Source: Bradyrhizobium sp. BRP22 (GTDB taxonomy: Bacteria; Pseudomonadota; Alphaproteobacteria; Rhizobiales; Xanthobacteraceae). Taken from it: a DNA stretch of 64,000 nucleotides. Where the stretch lies: contig NZ_JADYVX010000014.1 in assembly GCF_020194175.1 (NCBI RefSeq), forward strand, positions 106,998 through 170,997, given 5' to 3'. This document shows positions 27,647 to 37,249 of this stretch, in pieces; within the stretch, counting starts at the first letter, position 1, and every line of letters begins with the position of its first letter. Under the pieces are notes generated by a model. It was not told the DNA's origin. It was given only the letters and a program-made list of their open reading frames with translations, and did no database searches. The position numbers and the translations under genes are program-made.

Positions 27647-27659
27647 CGAAGGACCCGGG

Positions 27660-28289
27660 ATGGAAAGGCCGCACGTACGCATCTACACCGATTACAAAAG
27701 CCCTTACGCCTTCGTCGCCAACAAACGCCTGTTCGAGCTGGAAGAGCAGTATGGCGTCGAGCTGGAGTGGCTGCCCTATACGCTGCGGGTCGCGGAATTC
27801 ATGGGGACGGTGGAAGAGCGCACCCCGCATTTCTGGCGCAAGGTGCGTTACGCCTATATGGACGCACGGCGTTTCGCCAACGCGCAGGGCCTGACAATGA
27901 AGGGACCGCGACGGATCTACGACGCGTTCTATTCCAGCGCAGGCATGCTGTTCTCCCAACGCCACGGCCTGTTCCGGCCCTATCACGACACGGTTTTTCG
28001 CCGCTTTTGGAACCATGATCTGGAGATCGACGAACTATCTGATATCGCTGGCGTGATCGCCTCGATCGGCGGCTCGCCGAAAGCTTTCGAGGAATATGTT
28101 CATGGGCCGGCGCGCGCGGAACATGATCGGATCATCGAGGAAGCGGAAGCGCTTGGCGTGTTCGGCGTTCCGACAATGGTGTTCAACGACGAGCTGTTCT
28201 GGGGCGGCGACCGCATCGACATGCTGATCGAGCGCATCAAGGATCCGACCTCCGTCGCGACGGCGCTTGGCAGCCGGCACAAGAGGTGA
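27660..28289 (+). CDS. DsbA-family / 2-hydroxychromene-2-carboxylate isomerase-like protein
   Basis: 209 residues, thioredoxin fold with a helical insertion. The start (RIYTDYKSPYAFVANKRLFELEEQYGVELEWLPYTL) and end (GVFGVPTMVFNDELFWGGDRIDMLIERI) match HCCA isomerase / kappa-class GST proteins; there is no CxxC, with SPY in its place. Family members isomerise cis/trans or ring-opened intermediates with glutathione. Last gene of the operon, 13 bp after the monooxygenase, with GAAGGA before the ATG. Confidence 0.8.
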   Translation: MERPHVRIYTDYKSPYAFVANKRLFELEEQYGVELEWLPYTLRVAEFMGTVEERTPHFWRKVRYAYMDARRFANAQGLTMKGPRRIYDAFYSSAGMLFSQRHGLFRPYHDTVFRRFWNHDLEIDELSDIAGVIASIGGSPKAFEEYVHGPARAEHDRIIEEAEALGVFGVPTMVFNDELFWGGDRIDMLIERIKDPTSVATALGSRHKR

Positions 28290-28810
28290 TCTGAAGCGCG
28301 ATGGTTCCCTCACCATTGGGGAACCACGACTTCGCTTGACAGTCACCAATATCTGCCGCAGCATTTTATCGATGCACCTGTTGGGGTGCTGGAGCCTTGG
28401 CTCCCCGCCTTGCAGGAGTTGCCGACTGATCATGTGGTCGGACGGCAGGCAGAGGATACGGACAGATGTCCGTCGGGTCACTCTTGGAGAGGAGCATGAC
28501 GCCACCGGGCCAGTCCAGTGACCTTGCTCAGCGGCAAGGTCTCGGCGCATACGAGGTGAACAGCAGCTGCTAGCCGCGTTGCGCCGTCGACAATCTGAAC
28601 ATATCCACCGGATTGGAGCGCAAAGGCCACGCGCTTGTCGATCCAGAGTCATCCTGGTGTCTACCAGAATCCTTCGCTAAAACGAAGATGCAGGGCCCCG
28701 CGATGCTCCAATGCACCGGGGCCCATCAATTTTTGCGGTAAGGTCCGCCGCCCCCGATCCGGAACCGATCTCCTTTTCGCGCGCTAACTTCTCTCGAACC
28801 GAGGGAGGTC
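28290..28810. other. 521-bp intergenic region without a supported gene
   Basis: No convincing gene. A minus-strand stretch of about 57 open codons near 28475-28645 (YVQIVDGATRLAAAVHLVC...) has gene-like composition but no start codon or ribosome site, so it may be a gene relic. A strong hairpin followed by T's lies at 28693-28734. The promoter of the small secreted protein must lie downstream of that. Confidence 0.4.
28693..28734 (+). terminator. Terminator-like hairpin with T-run
   Basis: GGGCCCCG (28693-28700) pairs perfectly with CGGGGCCC (28717-28724) across a 16-base loop, followed by TTTTT at 28730-28734. It is 400 bp beyond the last plus-strand gene, so it could end a long 3' UTR or a small RNA encoded in the gap. 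Confidence 0.45.
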
Positions 28811-29068
28811 ATGATGAAACGCTATCTGCTTTGTCTCGGCTTGGCTGCGTCGCTTGCAGCTGTCTGCCTCGCCCCTGTCCTCGCCCAGAGCACGAGAACG
28901 GGTCCGGCGTTTTATGTCGTGTTGAATTCGCTGACCAAGAATTGCTCGGTCGTCGACAAGACGCCCAAGACGGACACGCCGAACATCACCGTCGCCAGCG
29001 ACACGGTCTACAAGAGCCGGGCCGAGGCGGAAGAGGCCATCAAGACGTTGCCATCCTGCTCGCGATAG
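28811..29068 (+). CDS. Small secreted hypothetical protein (85 aa)
   Basis: MMKRYLLCLGLAASLAAVCL followed by APVLAQS is a Sec signal peptide; the mature part is about 60 residues with two cysteines (KNCSVVD and LPSCSR) that could form a disulfide. GAGGGAGGTC precedes the ATG. It resembles short periplasmic proteins common in Bradyrhizobium with no assigned role. Convergent with the epoxide hydrolase. Confidence 0.7.
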   Translation: MMKRYLLCLGLAASLAAVCLAPVLAQSTRTGPAFYVVLNSLTKNCSVVDKTPKTDTPNITVASDTVYKSRAEAEEAIKTLPSCSR

Positions 29069-29132
29069 GCCCGGTTCGCTTGTCGCAAACAGAAGCCGAT
29101 CAGTTCGCGGCAGCACCGATAGCGTCCTTCGG

Positions 29133-30293
29133 TCATGGCTCGCTCGATTGCTCGCGCAACGGACGGAAGAACTCGCGCACTTCGCGCACGAACAATTCAG
29201 GCTGCTCAAAGGCGGCGAAGTGACCGCCCTTTGGCATCTCGCTCCAATGGCGGATATTGGTGTAGTTCGCCTCCATCCACTTTCGGACCGGCGTGACGAT
29301 CTCCTTCGGAAAGACGGTGACCCCCGTCGGCACGGTGACCTTGTGCGCGGTTCGCCGTTTCGGTCCAAAGCTTTCCCAATAGAGTCGCGCCGAGGATGCC
29401 GCGGTGGCGGGCACCCAATACAGCATGACATTGTCGAGCAGTTCGTCGCGCGACAGGATGTTCTCGGGATGCCCGTCGCAATCGGTCCAGGCCCAGAACT
29501 TCTCCAGGATCCACGCGGCCTGGCCGCTGGGTGAATCCGTGAGCCCATAGCCGAGCGTCTGCGGCCGGGTCGACTGCTGCTTGGAATAGCCGGAATCCCA
29601 GTCGGCGTAATATTTGATGCCGTTCAGCGCCCGCGCCTCTTCCGGTGTCGGCTGTCCCTCCACATCGGGTCGCGTCGCCATCGCGAGCGTGATGTGAATG
29701 CCGGCACAATGCGCGGCGTCTTGCGCGCCCAGCGCGGTTGTGATCGCCGAGCCCCAGTCACCACCTTGCGCGCCATATCGCGCGTAGCCAAGGCGCTCCA
29801 TCAGCACAGCCCAGGCCGAGGCGATGCGATCGATGCCCCAGCCGGTTGTGCGCGGCTTGGCGGAAAAGCCGAACCCCGGCAATGACGGACAGACCACGTG
29901 AAAGGCATCGGCCGCGCGGCCACCGTGGGGTGTCGGGTCGGTAAGCGGTTCGATCACCTTGTGGAACTCGACGATCGATCCCGGCCAACCATGAGTGACG
30001 ATCAGCGGCAATGCGTTCGCATGCGGCGAGCGAACATGCAGGAAATGGATGCCAAGCCCATCGATCTCGGTCGTGAACTGAGCAAAGCGATTGAGGCGCG
30101 CTTCGCGGCTGCGCCAGTCATATTCGTCGGCCCAATAGCGGCAGACCTCCTGGATCCAATTCAGCGGCGCGCCCTGACTCCAGTCTTCGACCAGCTCGGC
30201 CTCAGGCCAGCGCGTCCGGCGCAACCTCGATTTGAGATCCTCGAGCACATCGTCATCGACCGAGATCCGATAGGGATGTATCGCTGTGCTCAT
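29133..30293 (-). CDS. Epoxide hydrolase (alpha/beta-hydrolase, EHN domain)
   Basis: 386 residues: an N-terminal epoxide-hydrolase lid domain (EHN, about 5-110) and an alpha/beta-hydrolase core. The oxyanion HGWPGS motif is at 101-106, the nucleophile Asp179 in AQGGDWGS, and the catalytic histidine in GGHFAAFEQP near the end. These enzymes hydrolyse epoxides to diols through an aspartyl ester. The ATG at 30293 has GAAGGAG at ideal distance. Juvenile-hormone-type and bacterial limonene/styrene-type enzymes share this layout, so the substrate is open. Confidence 0.88.
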   Translation of the reverse strand: MSTAIHPYRISVDDDVLEDLKSRLRRTRWPEAELVEDWSQGAPLNWIQEVCRYWADEYDWRSREARLNRFAQFTTEIDGLGIHFLHVRSPHANALPLIVTHGWPGSIVEFHKVIEPLTDPTPHGGRAADAFHVVCPSLPGFGFSAKPRTTGWGIDRIASAWAVLMERLGYARYGAQGGDWGSAITTALGAQDAAHCAGIHITLAMATRPDVEGQPTPEEARALNGIKYYADWDSGYSKQQSTRPQTLGYGLTDSPSGQAAWILEKFWAWTDCDGHPENILSRDELLDNVMLYWVPATAASSARLYWESFGPKRRTAHKVTVPTGVTVFPKEIVTPVRKWMEANYTNIRHWSEMPKGGHFAAFEQPELFVREVREFFRPLREQSSEP

Positions 30294-30391
30294 GGCCTGC
30301 TCCTTCAAACGATACGCTCAATATCGGAGAAAAAGCAGGCCACGCGCAAGTCGCACAGCCAGGCCACCGGCTCTCACCGATTTGCGCAATG

Positions 30392-31789
30392 TTACGCTTC
30401 GGGATCCAGACAGGCGATCTCGACGCGGCAGCCCGGGCCAGGATGGATCGTCAGCCGGAAGCCGTGCAGCTTGACGATCGCAGCCACCAGGTTGAGGCCC
30501 AGGCCGACGCCCGGCGTGTTGCGCATCTTGTCGGACCGATAGAACCGCCGCAGCACCGCGTCGCGCTCCTCTTCCGTGATCCCGCCGCCGGTATCGACAA
30601 CGCGGATCACTGTTTGATTCCCGCTCCGCAGCAGTTCGATATCGACCTTGCCGCCCTCCGGCGTGAACTTGATGGCGTTGTCGACGAGATTGGTGACCGC
30701 CTCGATCAGAAGGTCCCGGTCGCCGCGTACATTGAGCAGATGCTCGGCGTGGACATTCAGCGCGATATTCTTGTTCTCGGCAATCGGCTCGTAGATGTCG
30801 CAGACCTCCCGCAACATCTCATGCAGCGGCACGATGCCGAAGCCGGCCGACCGCCGGCTGTTCTCGATCTCGGCAAGCCGTAGCAGCGCAGTGATGATCG
30901 TGAGCGACTGATCGATCCCGGCGATCGCCTTGTCCGCGACCGCCTGAAGCTGCTCCAGCGACGTTGCATGGGTGCGGCCACGCTCGAGCGTGAGTCTCGC
31001 GCGCGTCAGCGGCGTTCTGAGATCGTGGGCGATATCGTTGCCGACGCCGGCGAGCGCGTTGATCATCGTTTCCATCTCATCGAGCATGCCATTGACGATG
31101 ACGGCGAGCCTTGAGAACGGTTCGCCGCCGTCGCGATATGGCAGCCGTTCGCGCAGATCGCCAGCGACAATGCGCTGGACGCGCTGGTTGACCTCCTCGA
31201 CCTGCCGCTGCGCCCGGACGCTCAGCCAGGCGCCGGCCAGAAGACAGATGATGAATGCCGGCAACAGTCCGAACGCGAGGGCCTCTCCAACGACATGCGA
31301 GATCTCCTTGGTCTCATCGACATTGCGCGCAATCACCAGGACGTTGCCGCCGGGCATGCGCTTGCCAATGGCACGAACTGAGTGATCGTGACTCGGCTGG
31401 TCTAACCTTGCCGCCGCGACGCTCTGCGCCGGACCGTCGATCCTGAGACCGACCGGAAGACGCTCCATGTTGCCGGCGAGCCTCTGCCCGTCCGAGCCGA
31501 ACAGCCCTGCAAATTGAACGGCCCTTGAATCCTGCCGCAAATGATCTTCGATCGCATTCAGCTGGCGCTCCATCGGCAGCGTCGTCATGAACGAGATCTG
31601 ACGGGCGAGCATGCGGTCGGTCCGGTCGATCAGGTAGTTGTCGATCTTCACGTAGATGAAGCCAAACAACGCGATCATGAAGACCGCGAGGACGCCGGCC
31701 ACCGCGAGCGCCCAGCGAAAACTATTCGAGTGAACGAATTGCCACTGGCCCATCGATTTCAGATGTTCCTGAATGACGTCAACGGCCAT
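30392..31789 (-). CDS. Sensor histidine kinase
   Basis: 465 residues. Transmembrane helices at about 27-49 and 170-191 bracket a periplasmic sensor domain; a HAMP linker follows. The phosphorylated histidine is His255 in GNDIAHDLRTPLTRARL. The ATPase domain has the N-box EAVTNLVDNAIKF, G1 VVDTGGGI and G2 TPGVGLGLNLV. A start at 31789 avoids overlap with the response regulator stop at 31812; a longer start at 31852 is possible. Downstream partner of the OmpR-type regulator in the same operon. Confidence 0.9.
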   Translation of the reverse strand: MAVDVIQEHLKSMGQWQFVHSNSFRWALAVAGVLAVFMIALFGFIYVKIDNYLIDRTDRMLARQISFMTTLPMERQLNAIEDHLRQDSRAVQFAGLFGSDGQRLAGNMERLPVGLRIDGPAQSVAAARLDQPSHDHSVRAIGKRMPGGNVLVIARNVDETKEISHVVGEALAFGLLPAFIICLLAGAWLSVRAQRQVEEVNQRVQRIVAGDLRERLPYRDGGEPFSRLAVIVNGMLDEMETMINALAGVGNDIAHDLRTPLTRARLTLERGRTHATSLEQLQAVADKAIAGIDQSLTIITALLRLAEIENSRRSAGFGIVPLHEMLREVCDIYEPIAENKNIALNVHAEHLLNVRGDRDLLIEAVTNLVDNAIKFTPEGGKVDIELLRSGNQTVIRVVDTGGGITEEERDAVLRRFYRSDKMRNTPGVGLGLNLVAAIVKLHGFRLTIHPGPGCRVEIACLDPEA

Positions 31790-31811
31790 CGATCGAATCC
31801 CGCGCAATGTC

Positions 31812-32492
31812 TCAGGAGGCCGCACGAAGGATGAAGCCGGCACCACGGACATTCTGGATCATCGGAGTTTCGCCCGGCCCGTCCACCTTGTGGCGCAAGC
31901 GGCCCATATGCACGTCAACCAGATTTGTCGCCGGGACGAATTTGTAGTTCCAGACCTCCTCCAGCAGCATGGCGCGCGTCAGCAGTTGGTCGCTGCGTCG
32001 CATCATGTATTCGAGCAGGCGAAATTCTCGCGGCAAGAGATCGATCACCCGGTCGCCGCGCCTGGCGGTGCGTTCGATCAGGTCGAGTTCGAGCTGCCCC
32101 ACGCGCAGCAGCGTTTCGCGCGATTCGACCGGCCGGCGCAGCAGCGCCTCGATCCGGGCGATCAGTTCCACGACGGCGAAAGGCTTGGTGAGATAATCAT
32201 CGCCGCCCATGCGCAAGCCTCGCACGCGGTCGTCCACCGCGCCGAGCGCACTCAGCACCAGCACCGGCGTGCGAACCTGCTCCTTCCGCAGGGTCTCGAT
32301 CACACTGAGCCCGTCCATTCCAGGCAACAGGCGATCGACGATCATCGCGTCAGGCCGCAGGTTGCGCGCCTTGTCGAGACCATCCCGACCATTGGCCGAC
32401 CATTCGACCTCAAAGCCGCGTTCGGCGAGTTCGGCCGTGATCTCCTCGGCGGTCTCGCCGTCATCCTCGATCAAGAGCACTTTTGTCATCAT
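31812..32492 (-). CDS. OmpR-family response regulator
   Basis: 226 residues. The receiver domain has acidic pocket Asp10/Asp11, phospho-acceptor Asp53 in MIVDRLLPGMDG and Lys103 in YLTKPF. The C-terminal winged helix (LPREFRLLEYMMRRSDQLLTRAMLLEEVWN, then LVDVHMGRLRHKVD) binds DNA as in OmpR/PhoB. The start is 32492, with a second ATG three bases later. It is encoded 252 bp downstream of the RND adaptor on the same strand, so control of the pump is a natural hypothesis. Confidence 0.92.
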   Translation of the reverse strand: MMTKVLLIEDDGETAEEITAELAERGFEVEWSANGRDGLDKARNLRPDAMIVDRLLPGMDGLSVIETLRKEQVRTPVLVLSALGAVDDRVRGLRMGGDDYLTKPFAVVELIARIEALLRRPVESRETLLRVGQLELDLIERTARRGDRVIDLLPREFRLLEYMMRRSDQLLTRAMLLEEVWNYKFVPATNLVDVHMGRLRHKVDGPGETPMIQNVRGAGFILRAAS

Positions 32493-32743
32493 CCGTTCTC
32501 GACAACCACCATGCCGACGGCCCAACTGCCGCCCGGTCCGAAGGAGCCGGACGGCGTCGCCAGCCTGCATGTCATCAGGTCAGAGCGTGCGCCATCCGCT
32601 CAACGGCCGTCTGGTCACCGCCTCGGGGGCAAGCGCGGTGGGGCCGCTCTTCAACCAAGATAGGCCGGGCGGCGGAACCACGCCATTAAATTGCATTTTA
32701 TGGAGGGATTTTGCGGCCGATCCAGCCGAATCGGCGGGAGATA

Positions 32744-34006
32744 TCAGGAAACAGCCTGCGTCCTGAGGGCCACGCGGCTGCCATCGGCGAGATCGACCGG
32801 CGGATTGAGGATCACCTTGTCGCCCGCCTTGACGCCGCTGTTGATCTCCACCTGCTGGCCGAGGTCACGCACGACGTTGACCTTGCGCAGGTGGACCACC
32901 CCGTTCTCGACCACGGCGACCTGCAGGCCGCCTTGATTGAAGATGATCGCATCCGCAGACACTTTGAAGCTTGGTGTCTTGCGTGGAATACGCAGCTCGA
33001 TCGTGCAGTAAATGCCGGGCGTGAGTGTGCCGTCCGGGTTCGGGATATCGATCTCGGTCAACAGCGTTCGCGAACCCGGCTGCAGAGCATCGGCGATCCG
33101 CGTCACCTTGCCGGGAAAGGTCCGGTCGGGCAGTTCCGGAACGTGCACGATGGCATCGATTCCCGGGCGGACCCCGAACGCCGCATCCTGCGGCACAAAC
33201 ACCTGGGTGCGGATGACGCCGCTCTGCATGATCGTGAACATGAACGTGCCGCTGGTCGCATCCGCCTGCACCAGGCTGCCGACATCGATATTGCGCTGGG
33301 TGATCACGCCGTCAAACGGTGCAACGACGTGCTGATAGATCTTCTGCTGATGCAACACCTGCAACTGCGCTTGCTCGGCGACGACATTGGCCTGCGCGAC
33401 CGAAACCGCGGCTTCCTGCGCCTTCAGGGTCTGGGTGTCGATCGTTCCCTGCTGCGCGGTGAGCCAGCCCTTCTCGACCAACGGCTTGTCGCGGTCCCAG
33501 GTCACCTGGGCCAGTTCCCGGTTGGCCTGCGCCTGCTGCAGCGCCGATTTCAACTGCCCGAGCGTTGCGTCGGCCTGCGCGATCTGATGGTCGAGCTCCG
33601 GCGCGACAATCTCCGCCAGCAATTGCCCTTCCTTGACATGATCGCCGATATCAACCTCGCGCCTGGCGATATAGCCGCTGGCGCGCGCGAAGATGTTGGC
33701 AGCGGCAAAAGCCGAGGTGGTTGCCGGCAGGTTCACGACGTCGATCCCGCTGCTAGGCTCGACGGTAGCCACACGAACATCCGGGACGAAATCGTGGCGC
33801 TGCTCGGCGGTCGCCATGGTCTGGCGATACTGTGCGTAGTGGCTCCAGGCTCCGGACGCCAGCGCGCCCGTTCCGATCAGCCCCAGGGCCACGCCCGCAG
33901 TCCGGCCAATCCACCGCCTTGAACGGCCATGCCGCACCGGCGCTGGATCGCGCTCACGATCCACCTCGGGCGTCGGCTCGATCTTCAAAGGGCGATTGAA
34001 ATTCAT
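32744..34006 (-). CDS. RND efflux periplasmic adaptor (MFP family)
   Basis: 420 residues. A transmembrane anchor lies near residues 31-52 after a basic cytoplasmic tail. Then come the lipoyl half-motif (IARREVIDIGDHVKEGQLLAEI-like), a long coiled coil (about 130-215) and beta-barrel segments including GTLTPGIYCTIELRIPRKTPSFKVSADAII. These proteins link an inner-membrane RND pump to an outer-membrane channel. The start overlaps the permease stop by 4 bp, so here the permease is first and the adaptor second, the reverse of most such operons. Confidence 0.88.
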   Translation of the reverse strand: MNFNRPLKIEPTPEVDRERDPAPVRHGRSRRWIGRTAGVALGLIGTGALASGAWSHYAQYRQTMATAEQRHDFVPDVRVATVEPSSGIDVVNLPATTSAFAAANIFARASGYIARREVDIGDHVKEGQLLAEIVAPELDHQIAQADATLGQLKSALQQAQANRELAQVTWDRDKPLVEKGWLTAQQGTIDTQTLKAQEAAVSVAQANVVAEQAQLQVLHQQKIYQHVVAPFDGVITQRNIDVGSLVQADATSGTFMFTIMQSGVIRTQVFVPQDAAFGVRPGIDAIVHVPELPDRTFPGKVTRIADALQPGSRTLLTEIDIPNPDGTLTPGIYCTIELRIPRKTPSFKVSADAIIFNQGGLQVAVVENGVVHLRKVNVVRDLGQQVEINSGVKAGDKVILNPPVDLADGSRVALRTQAVS

Positions 34007-37000
34007 TCCAGCACCTCGTCGAACACCCCGTGATGTTTCTTGCCGTCATTGCCCTTGCGCAGCATGGCAAACAGATAGGGCACCACCAGCAACGTGGTCG
34101 GCGTCGCAAACAGCAATCCGCCGATCACAGCGCGCGCAAGCGCCGCATTCTGCTCCTCGCCGGCGGCTCCGATCGCCATCGGGATCATGCCCACGATCAT
34201 TGCCGCCGCGGTCATCAGCACCGGCCGGATCCTGGTATGCCCGGCCTCGATCGCGGCCTCGAAGGCGGTCTTGCCGGCAAGCTGCTGCTCGCGGGCGAAA
34301 GTCACCAGCAGGATCGAGTTGGCCGATGCCACGCCGACCGCCATGATCGCTCCCATCAGCGACGGCACATTCAGTGTCGTGCCGGTGACGAACAGCATGG
34401 TCAGGATGCCGCAGAGCGTCGCGGGCAGGGCCAGGATGACGACAAACGGATCGCCGAAATTCTGATAGTTCACCACCATCAGCATGTAGACAAAGACCGC
34501 GGCAAACAGCAGGCCGATGCCGAGATTGATGAACGAGCTGTTCATGCTGTCGATCTGACCGATCACCTGGATCGAATTACCCGGCTTGAGCTGCTTCTGC
34601 AGGTCGGCGACGATATGGCTGATCTGGCTCGCGACGCCGCCGAGGTCACGGCCTTGCGTGCTGGCATAGATCTCGTAAACCGGCTGAATATTGGCCTGAT
34701 TGGCGTTGGTCGGCACACTGCCGCGCCTGAAGGTGGCGACGTTGCTGAGCAGTCCGGGCACAGGCGTGTCGGTCAGTGATGCCAGGGATGTCGAAACCGG
34801 CGTGTTGCCGAGGTCGCTGACGGACGTAATCCTGCTCTCGGGCGTCTGCACCGCAAAATAATACGGAATGCCGGATGTGGGATCGGTCCAGAAATTCGGC
34901 TGCACCTGCTCGGACGAGCTCAGGCTGACGTTGAGATTGGTGGCGATCGTGTTGGCGTTCAGGCCGAGCTGGGCCGCGCGGCTACGGTCGATATCGGCAT
35001 AGAATGCGGGCGCGTTTACTTCCTGCTGCAGATGCGCATCCACCACGCCTGGGATATCGGCGATGCGCTGCCGCAGTTCCTGCGCGACGCGCAAATTGTT
35101 GTCCTTGTCGTAGCCGACGGTGCGGACGTCGATCTGCGCCGGCAGTCCGAAATTGAGGATCTGCGTCACGATATCCGCCGCCTGGAAGTAGAATGTGTCC
35201 TCCGGGAAAGCCTTGGGCAGCTCCTCGCGCAGCTTGCGCACATAGTTCGCGGTCGGCGCGTGGCCTTCCTTGAGTGCCACAAGGACCACACCGTCGTTGA
35301 CCCCGATGGTCGAGCCGTCGCTGAAGGCGAGATTATACGGACGAGCCGGCAGTCCGATATTGTCGACGATCAGCTCGCGCTGATCGGTCGGAATGATTTC
35401 GCGTATTTTGTTCTCGACCTGCTGAAAGATACGTTCCGTCGCCTCGATCCTGGTCCCGGCTGGCGCGCGGACGTGAAGCTGGATCTGTCCACCGTCGATC
35501 GCCGGGAAAAAGTCGCGGCCGACCATCGGAAACATCACGCCGCCCAGCAGCAATATGAGCCCCATGCCGATCGGGATGATGAAGCGATGCTTCAAGAGTT
35601 CGGCGAGCCAGCGCGAATAGGCATGGCGCATGGTCTCAAAGCCGCGTTCGAACGCGGCGTGGAAGCGGGCGAACAGGCCGACCGCCGCCGCTCCCGGTGC
35701 ACCGTGATGTTCGCCCTTGAGCAGAAGGCCGATCACGATCGGCGTGAGCGTTCGAGAAAGGCCGTAGGAAGCCAGCATCGCGAACACGACCGCAAGCCCG
35801 AGCGGTGTGAACAGGTATTTTGCCGGCCCGTCCAGGAACACCACAGAGGTGAACACGCAGCTGATCGCGAGCGTCGACACCAGGGTCGGCACGGCAATGC
35901 CGGCGGCGCCGTGCAGCGTCGCCTGCGGCAGCGGCATCCCCTCTTCCGTAAGCAGCCGATGAGTGTTCTCGATCGTGACCGTCGAGTCGTCGACGAGAAT
36001 GCCGACCGCGAGCGCCAGCCCGCCGAGCGTCATCGTGTTCAAGGTTTCGCCGAGGAAATAAAGCACGATCAGAGAAGCCAGGATCGAGAGCGGGATCGAG
36101 ATCATGACCACGACCGTGGAGCGCCATGACCCCAGGAACAGCAGGATCATCAGCGCCGTGAGCGCCGCGGCGATCGCGCCCTCGCGCAGCACGCCCGTGA
36201 CCGACTCCTTCACGAACACCGACTGATCGAACAGTTCATTGATCTGCATACCCGGAGGCGCTGCGGCACGCGCCGTCTGCAATGCCTGATGCACAGCGTT
36301 GACGACCGAGAGCGTGGACGCATTGCCATTCTTGATGATGCTCAGCAGGACCGAGCGCCGGCCGTTCTGCCGCACGACGTTCTGCTGCACCAGCCAGCCG
36401 TCATGCACCTGCCCGACATCCTTGACGAATACGGTTGCGCCGTTCACCACCTTGATTGGAATGTTGTTGAGGTCATCGATGCTCGGCGGCGTCGCATTGG
36501 TGCGGATGGCATACTGCGTTCGGCCGAACTTCGCGGTACCCGCCGGCAATGTCAGGTTCTGGGTGTTGACGGCATTCACCACATCGAGCGGCGTCAGTCC
36601 CTTGGCGAGCAGCTTTTCCGGATCGATGTCGACCATGATCTGGCGGTACTTGCCGCCGGCCGGCGTCGGCAGCGTGATGCCGGGGATTGGCGCCAGTTGC
36701 TGGCGGATGCGGTAAATGCCGTAGTCGTAGAGCTGCTGCTCATTGAGCGTGTCGGAGCTCAGGCTGATCTGCAGCACCGGAACGCTCGAGGCATTGAACT
36801 GCACGACCACCGGCGGCTGGATTCCCGCCGGCATCAGCGCGCGGATCGAATTGGTCGCGGAGACGATCTGGGCGATGGCAAGGTCGAGATTGACGTCAGG
36901 CTGGAAATAGATCTTCTGCACCGACAGGCCCGCCATCGTCTGGGCTTCGATGTTCCTGATGCCGTTGACGTTTGAGCTGATCGAATATTGGCTGTAGGTG

Positions 37001-37191
37001 GTGACGCGCTGCTCCATCTCGGGCGTGCTGAGCCCGGTGTAGCTCCAGATCACCGTCACCACCGGAATGTTGATTTCCGGAAAAATGTCCGTCGGCATCT
37101 TGTAGCTGGCGACGGCTCCCAGAAATAGGATCAGCGCGGCAACCACGTAGAACGTATGTGGAAACCGCAGAGCGAAGCGAACGATACCCAT
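34003..37191 (-). CDS. RND-family efflux permease
   Basis: 1062 residues, the usual size for a trimeric HAE-type RND pump. N-terminal helix FALRFPHTFYVVAALILFLG, first periplasmic loop, helix 4 with the proton-relay Asp pair in AVGILVDDSTVTIENTH, and a second half repeating the layout. The helix-10 lysine of AcrB (in AKNAIL) is absent; the equivalent reads MAVGVASANSILLVTFA. Substrate class cannot be assigned. No outer-membrane channel gene is nearby. Confidence 0.9.
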   Translation of the reverse strand: MGIVRFALRFPHTFYVVAALILFLGAVASYKMPTDIFPEINIPVVTVIWSYTGLSTPEMEQRVTTYSQYSISSNVNGIRNIEAQTMAGLSVQKIYFQPDVNLDLAIAQIVSATNSIRALMPAGIQPPVVVQFNASSVPVLQISLSSDTLNEQQLYDYGIYRIRQQLAPIPGITLPTPAGGKYRQIMVDIDPEKLLAKGLTPLDVVNAVNTQNLTLPAGTAKFGRTQYAIRTNATPPSIDDLNNIPIKVVNGATVFVKDVGQVHDGWLVQQNVVRQNGRRSVLLSIIKNGNASTLSVVNAVHQALQTARAAAPPGMQINELFDQSVFVKESVTGVLREGAIAAALTALMILLFLGSWRSTVVVMISIPLSILASLIVLYFLGETLNTMTLGGLALAVGILVDDSTVTIENTHRLLTEEGMPLPQATLHGAAGIAVPTLVSTLAISCVFTSVVFLDGPAKYLFTPLGLAVVFAMLASYGLSRTLTPIVIGLLLKGEHHGAPGAAAVGLFARFHAAFERGFETMRHAYSRWLAELLKHRFIIPIGMGLILLLGGVMFPMVGRDFFPAIDGGQIQLHVRAPAGTRIEATERIFQQVENKIREIIPTDQRELIVDNIGLPARPYNLAFSDGSTIGVNDGVVLVALKEGHAPTANYVRKLREELPKAFPEDTFYFQAADIVTQILNFGLPAQIDVRTVGYDKDNNLRVAQELRQRIADIPGVVDAHLQQEVNAPAFYADIDRSRAAQLGLNANTIATNLNVSLSSSEQVQPNFWTDPTSGIPYYFAVQTPESRITSVSDLGNTPVSTSLASLTDTPVPGLLSNVATFRRGSVPTNANQANIQPVYEIYASTQGRDLGGVASQISHIVADLQKQLKPGNSIQVIGQIDSMNSSFINLGIGLLFAAVFVYMLMVVNYQNFGDPFVVILALPATLCGILTMLFVTGTTLNVPSLMGAIMAVGVASANSILLVTFAREQQLAGKTAFEAAIEAGHTRIRPVLMTAAAMIVGMIPMAIGAAGEEQNAALARAVIGGLLFATPTTLLVVPYLFAMLRKGNDGKKHHGVFDEVLE

Positions 37192-37249
37192 AGTCGATCC
37201 TTAACCGCGCCGCCCTGCTGGTCCTCACGCAACCGGCAGCGCGCCTATT

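Noticed and set aside
28475..28645. 57-codon minus-strand open stretch (YVQIVDGATRLAAAVHLVC) as a gene
   Set aside because: No start codon or ribosome site, a stop just upstream and no family recognised; reported only as possible relic.
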